Assembly: GCF_033807715.1 (NCBI RefSeq)
Contig: NC_084591.1
Span: 25,417,090 to 25,481,089, forward strand
From: Cololabis saira
Taxonomy: Eukaryota; Chordata; Actinopteri; Beloniformes; Belonidae
Reading direction: 5' to 3'
Length of the DNA: 64,000 nt
Of this stretch, positions 11,601 to 25,100 are shown piece by piece (within the stretch, counting starts at the first letter, position 1; each line of letters begins with the position of its first letter). The translations under genes were made by a program, and so were the position numbers. The notes beneath the pieces were generated by a model. It was not told where the DNA came from. It did no database searches and was given only the letters and a program-made list of their open reading frames with translations.

Positions 11601-14600
11601 TCTTTCCTTGTTTTCTCCCTTCCTTCCTTCCTGTACGTTGTGCATGGATTTAACGCAGAGCCATAATTCAGGCTTTACACAAAAACATCATCAACGGGAA
11701 TTTATCGTTTTTTACCGCGAGATGACAAATTCTTATCGTGAGGAATTTTTTTGACGGTTTATCGTGAACGTTAAAATATCGCCCATTCCTAACCACTGAC
11801 ATTACGGATTTAAGGACAAAGCCCAGACAGGACTGATTTCTTGCGACATATTTGCAAGCCTGCCAGTGAAACTGAAAGACATGCATCAGTGTTCACTTAA
11901 AAGAAAAAGGGAAGCAGGTAATTTAACAGAACTGATGAATATTCAATTTACCACATACTGTGTGAAATAATTAAACCAAATTGTATAAAGCCTTTGACAT
12001 AGCAGTAATACAATGGTGTGCTCTATGCTGAGAATAATACACCGAGGCTATGTCATACAAACAGAACATTTGGGTAGAAAAAAGGTTCAGCTGTGAGTTC
12101 TGTCATGCAGAAAACGGACGCCTCAAATTCTTCAGTAGAAGGTCAGGTCTACCTTTGGGGTTCATGTCTGTCTTGTGGGAAGGCTGGTTGTCTGGCCCTT
12201 TGTCTCGAGCAGAATGCAGCAGCTGAACCTCAGGGGTAGGGGGAGGGCGATTGCAGGGATGCGTTGGGATGCTGCCAAGTCCTGATGGGGGCTCCGGCTG
12301 CTGAAAGTTGCCTGTGTTCTGATGAGGAGTACCGGCGGGGGGTCCAGAAGACGCCGACAGTTGCTGCATGGCGCGCATTTCTGGGCTTTCCAACATGGAG
12401 GACAAGCGGGTCCGGCCAGAGGGGTCTGGCTGGGGCGCAGGAGGCCGGGAGGACATGGGACCCAGGGAGCTGGCCGCTGCAGACATTTGATACTGAGCAT
12501 TGGAAGGATGATTGGGATAACCAGCAGCTTCTGGCCACGGTTTATGCCCAACCGGAGGAGGGATTCCGCCGTAGCTGAAGTTGCGTTGGTTCATGATATT
12601 GGGATCTTGCATGTGTATGTCATTTTGTCTCTCCTGGCCCTGGTGATTTCTACCGGGCCACATGTTTGACACACCGATGCCGGAAGGCCTCAAGTCTGGA
12701 TAGTGGTGCTGGGGGGGGCCTTGCGGCCCAGGAAATTTGTTGTTTACAGGATGCATGGTGTGTCCCTCTGGATGGTGGTGGGATGGATACATGGTGGCTT
12801 CAGGAGGAGGACCAGGCTGGTGGGCGATGGGCCGTGGGCCTAAGGATGGGCCGTGAGTAGGACCCATATAAGGGTGCTGCTGTGGTGGCTGTTGCTCATT
12901 AGGATCTGGCCTCATTGGATACCGGTGGCCCATGTGATGTCCATCAGGCATGCGATGCTAGGTTAAAAAAAACAAAAAAAAAAATGTATTAGCATGTCTT
13001 GTACAGTGATACAAGTGTCCTTCAATTTTGCATCATAAACGTTGTCAGGGTCTTGCTAATTGAATGATGGGGCGGAGATATGCTCACCCCCCTCTGTAAA
13101 CAAGTGGTTATTGAAACATGGATTGATGAATGACATATTGGTTGGTAGAACAGCAGTTAGATGTACAGAGTTTCGTATATACCTGCATGTTAAAGCTGTG
13201 AGGTAAGCGGTTCAAGCTGGGGTCTCTGTGTCTAGGAATGTGAAGTGGATGAGCAAAACGAGGATCCATTGCCATTCTTTGGGCATACATATGAGGACCA
13301 TGAGGACCGGGGGGGCCAGGTGGACCAGTTAGATGATGAAGCTGCTAAGATAGAGATAATTATCATTATTTTCTCTTTGTTTTGATCTTTTTTTACCTTA
13401 GATTTTAGACAAACATCAAGAGAAAAGAAATACACATTTATTGGGTAAATCAGGAGTTTACTTCAAGTGATTCTGTGGATACCTGTTGCACTGGGTGATA
13501 CAAGCCCCTGATGCCTCCGTCACGCAGCTGCTGCTGGCTGGGAGGCAGGTTGTGAGGGTGAACAGGGCCATTAGTCCAGTGAGAAGGGGCAGGTGCTCGT
13601 GCCAGCTTGCCGTCCTGTCCCTCTGAAGGCGTGGTCCCCTTGCCGCCCTGCGAGTTTCGCTTACGCTGGACTTGCTCAGTGGCCCTGATCAAACTTTCAG
13701 GTCCTGAATGTTTACTGTTGCGGTTACGCTTTTTGTCCTTGCGCTCCTTGTCTTCTCGACTGACGTGGAACTCTTCATCCGTATCACCATCCTCGGATGG
13801 AAAATGTTTTATCAAGGCCCGGCTGAAGCACCGCTCCAGAGACTCTGCCATGATGGAGTATTCTAGAGAAACAAACAGAAATCTACATCAGCCGTGCACA
13901 GATGATACAACTCAAAAAGGAAACATCTGAGCAGCACAATACCACTCCCATGCTCTCAGTGTAGTCACAGCCAAGTGAGTAGGTCCAGGGCACAAGCTGA
14001 CCCCCCACCCCCCTTAAAAAAGATCTCTTGGGAGAGTATCCATTTGAATGCACGGCCAGCCGGGGGCTTACAGGCTGGAATGTTTCTCTGGCACTGCAAG
14101 GATCAGGTCCCCTCCACACTGGAGCACAACTCAGTCACTCCCCATTAATCACTGTCAAGACGGCCCAGGCCCCAACAACGCACAAAGACCTGCCCCTTGT
14201 CTTTAATCTATCCTACTTCAATGTCCTGCATCTCTCCAATAAAAGACACATGTGCATTTCTTTCTCATACCATACTTGTAATGAAATGACACACATGGAA
14301 CTTTAATGTAGTGGCACTTGGTTAGATAAAAAAAAAAAAAAACAAGATGTTTGTGTAACTGTGGCCCCATTTACACAGGACAAAAACGGAGGCGTTTTCA
14401 TGCGTTTTGGCCGTTCGTTTACACGAAAATGGAGGTCAAAGCCCCCAAAAACGATCATTTCTGAAAACTCCGGCCAAAGGGGAGATTTTCAAAAACTCAG
14501 TTTTCACGTTTGCGTCTAAACAGAGAAAACGGAGAAAAACAGAGATTTACGTCACATTATGCGATAGAAACGTCACCAGCAGCGTCATGAGTGCCGTCTT

Positions 14601-17600
14601 GGAAGTAAAGCCTGAATTATGGTCCCGCGTTAAATCGACGCAGAGCCTACGGCGTAGGGTACGCAGCGATGCGTACCCTACGCCGTAGGCTCTGCGTTGG
14701 TGTAACGCTGAACCATAAATCAGCCTTAACTGAAAGTTACACGTGTCATTTGTTGATGTTTTTTCCAGGATTCTGATTGGCTGGCATGACGTTAACAGCG
14801 TTTTCATGCGGGTCCGTGTAAACGAGGATATTTTTGAAAACGTAGAGGGGAAAGTATCCGTTTTTGTAAATACCCGGCTATGTGTAAATGTGGCCTGTGT
14901 ATTTACCACTGTCTTCTCCATTGTACTCGATGCAGTTGTCAAACATGAGCTTCACATCAGCAACAAACTCCTCTTTAGCAAGGTACTCCCCATTGTTGAG
15001 CTTCTTCTCAATGGTGGACAGATCCATGGGGGTCTGACGGGGTTGGAAGAAGATTACAAGTTAAACAACTGTAAGCAAGTTCAATTTCCATCCATAAGTG
15101 AAAATAATAGCAATACCTGGATGATATCATGGTAATTGGGGGCATATGAGTCATCAACAGGCTCTAAGAAAGGCCAAGCATCTTTATGAGCCTTCAGAGC
15201 GTCGAGCACTAGGGAACAGAGGTTTAATCAGATCAGACATTGGAACAGCCATCGGTGCAGACTGAGATAAAGTCAAAGGATTCAGTAACGTACCTTTATA
15301 AAGAGCAGTGTAGTCGTCGTCTATTTCATAACTGAAATGTCAAACATGGGATGTGTTAGAAATGAACAAACTCTCAAGTCAAGCATACAAATGTGAGATC
15401 AATTATGATTAGCCTCTTACAATTGTTTATTCCTGCGAGTTCTCTGGGCAGGTGAAGGCGGCTCTAGATTCAAGAGTTCGGGCGGCAGCTCTTTTCCTTG
15501 AGAAAGCAGCCAGGCCTTTTCTTCTCGCATCTTCCGTCTCTTTGCTCGCTCTGGGAGGAATGAACGAACACAAAAATGCAATCAAAAGCACAATTTGAAT
15601 AAAGACTACAGTTCTCAAACGTTTACAGGCAAAGATTGTTTTAATTGCTTTTTCAGGATCCACAGCTACAGTTTAAAATGCACTTTGTTTCATTAATGCA
15701 GTCAGCATTGTCAATGAAAACCAGGCCTTGGCATTCAGAAACAGCAGCAGCTCAGATTAGCAGAAAGAGAGCCATTCATCAGCCATCTTTTCTTAGGCCC
15801 GGTTGATCAAAAGAGCAGAGCAGAGCAGAAAACGCATATGTATCACTGCTTTATCTTTCAACATGAAAGCCAGAGAGGCCTGCCAGCCCCCCAGCGTGTG
15901 GATTAAAGATGTTTGAGTGAGGAATCCTTGTGTAGTGTAGTCCAGGTCCTGCTGTTCATCTATAATACATTAACAAGACTCCTCCACTGAAGGACAATCA
16001 GTAGATCATTAACCCTTGATAGATGACATCAGAGGGAGGAAAAAAAGAGAAGTGCTCCTGTGATTAAAGGGACTCAACACTCCCTCTCTCACAGCCTGCG
16101 TACAGAAATCACAAGGCTTCATGTTCAACTGCAGACTTCTCAGCTGTCAAGAGCCCAACCATGATGGAGATGTGACGGAGCACATGTGAGGTGTCCCTTA
16201 CGATTCCTCTGCCCTTACTTTAGCTTCATATCTGCTTCTTACAGGTCACAGTTGCTCAAGTATTACTTGTTCTCGTTTGATTTCTCCTTTTTTCAAATTG
16301 ACCATCTGAGTTTAATTTTAATTATATAGCAGCTATTACAATACAAATTTCCTCTAGGCACTTTTCAGACACAACTAGCATGACTCCAAGTATTAAAGAA
16401 ACAATGGCAAGTAAAAAAAAAAAAGGGAATTTAATAGTGGGAATCTGTCACTGTTTCAACCTCAAGATTATTTAGAATTGAAAATATATTTGTACGTTCA
16501 AACAGCGGCGTAGCATAGCATTTTCCATCGCCTTACCCTCCACAGCTTTGATTTTCTCCAACTTCTCCCTCTGTTGTTCCTCCTGCAGAAGCCTTTCTTC
16601 CTCTCGTCGCTGCTCGGCCAACAGGACCTGCCTGTCCAGCTCTTCATCTTTCCTCCTCTCCTCCTCTGATGTGGTCTTGAGGTTGTGCTGAACATATACA
16701 GAAGTCTATTAGATGACTCATAACTCATAATGTAGCATCTTAAAAAACATTAACAAAGGACTCGATATTCAATGACTCTTAGGTGTTGTTGAACAATTCT
16801 ATTAATGTTTGCACCATTTAAAAAGTATACTTGCATTTCACAATAACACACCCCCAAAAGAAGGAAGAGAATCATAAATAAAGCATGTCACATCACCTCT
16901 TGTGTAATGGGATTTGCAGAGAACTGTTGTGATGTGTGAACCAAGGTCTGATCCAATAGTTTCTCCTTTTGCTCCCGCTCCTAAAAGGGATGGTAATAAT
17001 ACAAATGAAATATAAAAAAATCAACACACATTAAAATTACGTTTGCCTCAGCTTCTTTTGTCTGCTCTGAAATGCCCAGAGATTTTCAACAATTCCACCT
17101 TGTTTTTCTTGAGAACGGCTCCGAGGCGGAGTGGCGTTGCTGTCCCACCTTGGGCCGTAGCAACAGAGATGAAAGAGAGCAGACCGGCTCCATCTCCCAT
17201 CACGGAACATATCGCTCCTATCCAGGGCCGTCCAATTCTGGACCTCGAGCACCACTGTCCTGCATGTTTTAGATGTTTCCCTGCTTCGTGAAATCTGATT
17301 CAAACGGATGGATCATCATCAGCTTGTCACCAAGGTCTGCACAAGTCTGTACATGACACTCATTTGTATCAGGTGTGTTGAAGCAGGGAAACATTTAAAA
17401 TATGCAGGACAGGGGCCCTAGAGGACTGAGGTTGGACATCCCTGCTCTTATCAATGGCATGCCTGTCACTCAGAGGATTCTGCAATGCTGATATGTTGTC
17501 TTTAACCACGCAATGATGCAATGCCGCAATACTTTCATTCTATATGCGTCAACTACCAAAGAAGAACAGCACCAGTCTAATGAGAACCGCTTTTTTTTGT

Positions 17601-19887
17601 GCTGGTGTGGTATGACAACTGTGTGTAAAGATCTTATGTTTTCCCACCCCTCCTCAAGCATGACAGCCACTTGATCAGGATAAGCTTGTGTGTCACCTGG
17701 ACAAAGACTTACCCTACAACTTTTAAGTAAGGATTTTATTAGTTTTTTAAATTCCTGTAAATATGTCAAGTAGATGGACTAGAAGAAAGCAAATTCTTTG
17801 CCAAAGTGCCTATTTCTAATTTTAAACGCAAATAATCCAAACTAACCCAAATATAAGTGGTTCTTCCTTTAACGGGACACCACCCTGCCATGACATTTAA
17901 TGTAAACAGCCAACTTGGAAGGTCAAAGTAGGACACAGACAAAACCTGGACGCTTGTCTGTGTCAGGGACTGGATTCAGCAGTGCATGTATGAATTTATT
18001 TAGTAAGAATGATTGCGAATAACCCTTAGGTTCGCATTTCATTGCTTTTGGACCTCTATGAAACACTTGAGACTATAAAGGGCATTTGCATCAATATGAT
18101 CCCAGCATGTGTGTGTAAGAGGAAACAAAAATGAAAGAAGATATACGTGGGGTGTGAATAAGTAGAAAAAAAAACAGTAGTTGAAAGAAGATAAAAAGAA
18201 AAAATATGTTCCTGTACTAAGGTACAGTATAGCACACTCCACTCTATCACTCCAATTCTTTAATGGGAGGCGCTGATGTGTCCCAAGGCTCCACAGTCCA
18301 GCCCCTAAACTCCTACCTCCAGTACAAATAAAACAGAGTGCTTCTGGTGTTGCCACAGAGAGGTCGGGAGAAACCGGCAGCACAGCAGAGCTGTCAATCA
18401 AGAGGCCCCCATCCTGCCTTAAGGTGAGCCCCTGCTGGCTGTCAGTGCTCCATTAAAAGGCCGGTGACAGCCGCCAGAGTAATGCAGACAGAAGGATTTG
18501 GTAGAATATACAAATTGCATTTGACATGCTTGCGTAAACATACGGATATGAAGAGAGATGGGCATGCATAATATATCCTCGTGTTGTATACAACCTGGAT
18601 GGAAAAAGAGCAACTAACGTAGAAAGCCATGTGGACCATCTTTGGGTTTTAGATTAGGAAAACGCAGGAACCTTAAGACAATACTGTCTTTCACTTAACA
18701 GAGGCAATGTAATGTAGATAATTGAAGGGCTTTAAATACACAACATAATTTATTTTGGTCTTAAGTGCTGGTAAATCATCAAGCTTTCATATGTAGTAGC
18801 TAATTGTTTATCCATCCATTTTCTACACCCGCTTAATCCTGTAAAAGGGCCACAGGGGTTTGTTGGAGCCGATCCCAGCTCATTACAGGCAAAGACAGGG
18901 GTTCACCCTGGACAGGTCACCAGTCTACAGCAGGGCCACATATATAGACAAACAACCCGCACACACACATTTAGAATTATAAATCAACTTAAAATGCATC
19001 TTTTTGGACCGTGGGTGGGAGTCGGAGTACCCAGATGAAACCCACACAAGCACGGGGAGAACATGCAAACCCCAGCTAATTATTAGACATTTTCTAATAC
19101 CCATGCATAAACCTGCCCAATGCACCATCTATCAGTTGCACAGTAGCTTTCCCCATAAATAACCACCAGAAGGATTGTTAATATACTTGAGGAAGCTTTA
19201 CATCGAGACATTTTGAAGGCCATGTAAAAATGTCAGTGTGTAAAGTGGGCAATTGATGAACCACAAGGACACATTCACCCACTGACCTTTTGCAATTAGT
19301 GAGTGACCCCTTCTGCTGACATAAAACTGCCAGCAGGGTCCTTTACTTCACTCCTGCTGATGATGATGGAAAAAGGCTGGAGGGGTTTCTATAGCAACAG
19401 TCAGTGCTTGTTGTATATCACAGTATCAGGCAGGACCCGCTGCTTTTAATACAAACCAGTAGAATGTAAGCGAAGATCAACTCTGAGCAGCTTTAGCAGT
19501 CAATGATCAAATCCACTTTAATACTACCATTACTTTTTACCAACCACAATTTAAAACTGGTCTTTTTCGTTCATATTTAGAAAACTGATCAATACTTCAT
19601 CAATCTAAGTTGGAAAGCAATTTTTTTTTTTTTCTCAAATTACATCTTCTCCTAAATGAGAAAATGGAAAGTTACTGTAGTAACTTTCCATTTTTTTTTT
19701 AAAACTGATTTAAATTCTCGTTCAACGTAAACAGTCTCAAATATGCAATGAAATCACACTCCTTTGTGTGATCCATGTCCTTCCCCCGTCATACCTTTTA
19801 TACCTCTAACTTGACTCCATATACATTCATTTCAAAACTTCAGTCCAGAAAAAAGTTGAAGTGGAATTATTTTTGATATATTAGATA

Positions 19888-19938
<51 letters not shown>

Positions 19939-22088
19939 TGTGTCTAAGGCACACAAGTGTCCCAAGAAGCAGTTTTATGTACCATTAACCCCTTTTTACA
20001 TTGCTGAGCTGGCCCCACCAATAATTAGCCTCTAAAGGGAATAAATTGCAGGTCAGGACTAATGTAAACAGAGCTGACGCAGGGTGGCGGGTCGTGAGTG
20101 GGATCTGCTGATGACAAGACAAGGATGTCCACAAGCTCCTCATCCTCAGAGCCGTGGACATCAGCACATTTTAGAAACGCAATCTGCAACTGGCTGCTAA
20201 AATGACAGACTGTGGAAACGGGGAGACGTGAAACTGGGGGCATCAACAAATTGAGTAGCCTCAGAAAGAAGTTGTATGCATTAAATAAAACACAACAGCA
20301 GGAGTGGCAGAGGCTGACTGCATATTTTTGCAACACTATTTGGGCGAAGTTGCTACGCAAATCCCGTTGTTATTGAGCGTTGATCCACCACCCAAACCCA
20401 ACTCAATCTGGCTTTAGGCACCGGGGAGGCAATAACACGCAAAGCATTTACATTGTCCAATGCGTATTAAACATACATCTATAATGATTGAAGAAATGTT
20501 TACCTCCAGTGTGGCGGATAACCTCTGCGATTTGCTAAACAGAAATTTTACCCACCACTGAGGATTGGGTGGGTGTTAGTTTTTGACCTTGTTTAGATGA
20601 TTATTGTTAAATAAAAGTTGTGCTGAGAGAGTTAATCAGACAGAGAGTGTAATGCAGATTAAAACATAAAATGGTTTAATAAGAGGGGGGGGGGGGAAAC
20701 AAAAAAAAAACGGCGAGCAGTGCGTTTGATCAAAACTTTGACAAGGACATAAGGGAGAAAAAAAAGTGAGACCAAATTACAGTATTTGCATGGCATAAAT
20801 ATTTTGCTAAAACCATTTATCTGCTTAAGTGGCAGTTAGTCTTCTAACACTGACTTGCTGAACAACACATGCTTGGTCGTTGATCATTTTGAATGATACT
20901 TCCTTGCATGTAGAGAAAGAGAATCTTCTTGGGTTTGACGTTCTTCAATGTACATTTTGATGTATCATAATATAATATTATCTGACTTTCAGGCGCTTCA
21001 CGTTATGTCCAAAACTTCTACCAGGATAAGTGCATACCAGATTATTCTCACTTTATCTGTCCTGCAGTAAACACAGGCATAACCTGTATTGTAATGATGG
21101 TCCATACTGGTACTGAAAAATACACCCCAGATTATTGTTGTTATTATCAAAAAAGTATTCATATGGTATCATTTTCCTTTATGGATCATTGTTTAATATT
21201 ATTAAATGCAGTTGTAATCTGCTGTGCTGGACGGTATAGGGGGGAAACGCAGATAACTGCCTCATAGAAACTGACCCAGCAGGAAGTGCGTGTCTAATTA
21301 CCTTTCATGCTGGTATAAAAAGTAAACTTTCCAAAATAAAATGAGAAAAAGAATCAACATCTTCCCAAAAAAAGACGGCAGACATACAGAGGACATCGTG
21401 AAATGCCGCAGAGGAGAATGATGACTGTGTGTTTTTGGTGTCTGACCTTGTGCTCAATCATGCTGCTGATCTCAGGCAGGAAGTTATGGCTGATGACACG
21501 GTAGAGGTGTCGGTCTTGTGGGGAGGTTTTGTCCTTGATGCTCTCCGCCAGACTGATCCACTGTTCCTCTGTATCACACACAAGGGACCAAGTGCCTCGT
21601 TGACGACCTGGAGAACCAAAAAGAGGACAGTCTGAATTATTGATTTCACACAAAATAAGCCTAGATTATTAAGTGACTGAAAAGAGTGGCCACAAATGCA
21701 CTTTTTTTTTTAAAATGCAGTCATGAAAAATTTTAAACTAATGTTTCTTATAATTTTATTATCATTATTTAACTATACTTCTAGAATACTAACAAATTAA
21801 AGTCACCTTGTTGCATTATCTATTATAGGTTCATATTTTTTTTACATAAATTTCACATATTTTGTTATTATAGATATACTTTTAAACCATCAGGTTTTCA
21901 TTCTATGCTGTTCAATGGAGTTCAATAGGTAATTTGGAAATGTTGAACATCTGCCATGCCGAGTAGCCATGCCAACTAAAGAACAGTTCACATGTAGTAG
22001 CAGCTGACTGAGCTTTCCTTAGTCCAGATAAGGCTCAGGTTAAGACCCTAAATCCTTGAGGTGAAGAGTAAACATGGGATCGCTGACA

Positions 22089-22119
<31 letters not shown>

Positions 22120-25100
22120 GCCTTGGAGCATTGATGAAAACAGCAGGAATATCTGGAAAGCAGTATTACTTCACTAAGACATCAGGCATCAGAAACACAC
22201 AACTCAATCCACACGTCTTTCAGACTAAAAGCCCTGGCAAAGACTGCAGAAAAAGTGGTAAATGGAGTAAAAGAGGGGGATTATAGTGTTTAATAGATTG
22301 TGTAATCAGAAACATGCACTCCTGGACACTATAACGTTCATTTCCAGTTTCTGACCCTTTTGATGAAAGAGAATTTGCCTTTATCAGAGGCTTATTCAGC
22401 TCGGCTGTAGTAAGGACCGGTGCAGGATGGGGAATTCCTGTGCACAGCAACAATCTTACACGACAGATCTTTATATAATACTTTTTAACACATTAGCCCC
22501 TTTTACGTCGGAGAATACCCCACGTTTAAAATTTGAATCTACCGTGTCACCTGTCCTTTTTACATTGACTGACACGGGGTAGCGTGTTGAGCTAAATAAC
22601 TTACCCCCCGAGGGTACAGTTAATCGTGGGTCAGGACTATTGTAAACAGAACAGATGCAGGATGGCAGGTCGTGGGTGGGATTTGTTGAAATCAAGATGA
22701 GAACATCAACAAGCTCTTCATCTTCAGACGCTATAAATCAGCATATTACTGTAATCTGAAACTTGTTACTAAAATGACAGACCACCTTGCAAGGCTCAAA
22801 ACTCGGGTCATTAACAAACTCAAGAGTCTCAGAAAGAAGTTATTCTCGTTCAATAAACACCAGCCGGAGTGGCAGAGGGAGACTGCTGGTCATATTTGTG
22901 CAACACTATTTGTGCAAAGTTGCTACACAAATCCCGTTGTTATTGGGCACAGATCCACCACGTTACGCAGTGCCAGTGGATAACGCCTCCTGACTCTTTC
23001 CTCCCACCAACTCAACTCCAGGCATCTGGGAGGCAATAACACGCCTTGCATTTACATTGCGCAACACGCGTTAACCACGTGTTCATCCTGCAGAGATAAT
23101 GACAGGATCTAATCTAAAAACGCTAAAGGTTTCTACAGCAAACATTTAAATCCCCTTTGGGGTTTATTTTACCTGTGATTGGGGGAAGATCATCTTGCTC
23201 ATTTTCTGTCTTCACCTCTGCTGCTTCACTTTCCACCTCACTAAGAAAAAAAAATGTGGAGATTCAATAATTCCCAAAAATGTCTAGTAATAGTAAATTT
23301 AAAACTACTGATGGACGTAATTAACTTTGTTGTTTCACTTGAAATACAGTTATTTTTGGAAACAATTTCAGTTCAAATTCATCAGAATGTTGTTGGAGAG
23401 CGTTCACCAAATATTTGAAGTAATGTTAGATGTATTGTACAGTACAGCATAGGATATGGAAAGTTAAACAAATAATTGAGAACAGTATTTTAAATAAAGT
23501 AAATATTCTCTATCATTATTTCTTTGCTTCATGCAGTTGGCAAAGAGCTTTTTTCCCCCTACCTCAGATGAGGGTCCTCCAACTTTCTCTTCTTTGGTGG
23601 TCTTCCTCTTCTCTTTTTTTCAGGTAATGTCAATTCAGGCATTTCACTGCTGGAAAAGCAGCACAGAGAATACAACAACTTGAATACCTGAGTCTGAACA
23701 AGGGTTATTAGAAAGTGAACAACAAAAAAAGCAAACTCATAAGCAACTGTCAAGTCACTATTGCAATTTCACGCTTACTATATTATTCCTTATTTATTCA
23801 CCCAAGTACAGAAAACACATGTAACAGCATTTCTTTTCAGTGTGCAAGACAGATAAAGATACACAGACTCTCATGATATTTACCTGAACTTTTCTGTTTT
23901 CCTTTGAATCGGCTCTTCTTTATACATACGGGTGCCGTAAAAGTACCAGTAGAGGGCCCCATCTCCATCTTGCCCCAGGGGTTCCACCCTCAGGCTGTCG
24001 GCATCCAGCCCCTGAAAAAAGCGTGGGTGGGGACACAACTTCTCTCAAGTTATTTGTTTTTAAATCAGCATTCATTAGAATAAGTTGTCATTCAATCCAT
24101 TGATCCTACATATCTATGAATCATACATAGATGTGAGTGACTTTAGTATCTTTGTGAATGGATTTATGGATCGACAGTGATACTCAGTGGAATTTCTTAA
24201 AATGTAATCACCAACTACACCTTAGTTTGACCCATTCAAGTCTAGTGCTGGTAAATCAAAGCTCCGGAAGTGCTTAGGTTTTAGCATGATTTTTAACTGT
24301 AAACACCAGTGTTAATGCAACTTCACTGGCATAGACAGAAACTAAAAACAATGAGTGACAACTTTGAACCAATCTGAAATTGCTTCTTTTCCAACATTGT
24401 GTTTGCTTTGATTCTTTTTTTCTGTTGCTCATATCCGAGTGGCGTACCTTTAGCAGGTCAAAGACATCCGCAGCATCCAGACGGTAGTCACAGAGTCGGT
24501 GCAGCAGTTCCACCTGAGTGCGGGGTGGAAGAGTCTCAAAAGATCCCTCTCGAAGCGGGTTGGGCTTCCCCTCCTCCAGTTCCCATCGGTAGCTGATAAT
24601 GTCATTGAGGTAACTGCTAAAAGCCTGAGGGCTAAATGGTAGAGCACAATCACAATCAGTGGGATCACAAACTGATTCAACAGTACAAATTTTAAAAACC
24701 TATTTCAGAAGGATTACTTTTGATGCACCTTTCAAATGTGATCTGGATTTCTAAAATCCATTTGCGTCATACATTGTCAATCTCCTTTAACATTTCAGAT
24801 TTTTTTAAAGCATAAATATTGTTTATTAGTCTTTTTTTTCAAAATCAAATTAAAAACTGATCAAGGAACGACCTTTTTACGGTTAGCCAAGCTGTCCACA
24901 AACATAAATGATAAGTCTCTTTCAATTAGATGCAGCAAACCAGTCCCAATCAGGGTTGGCAGCATCACCACCTACTGTGTGAATCTTGCTGCTTTGTCCC
25001 AGTATACAAGCAGTGGAGGACTCTGATTATCCACCAAAGTATGTTAGACTACAATGTTTGCTGGCAGTATTCAAGTTTCACTGTCAGTACTGGTCATTTC

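Noticed and set aside
11437..11754. Phe/Ser/Leu-rich frames that look like membrane segments
   Set aside because: They translate the TTCC tract inside a hAT MITE.
12162..12669. Overlapping frames on both strands in the exon 16 region
   Set aside because: Shadows of the 805-nt exon; only one frame continues the CECR2 reading frame across both splice sites.
14547..14942. 131-codon minus frame, partly repeated at 52391-52696
   Set aside because: The shared text comes from two copies of the same MITE, not from a gene family.
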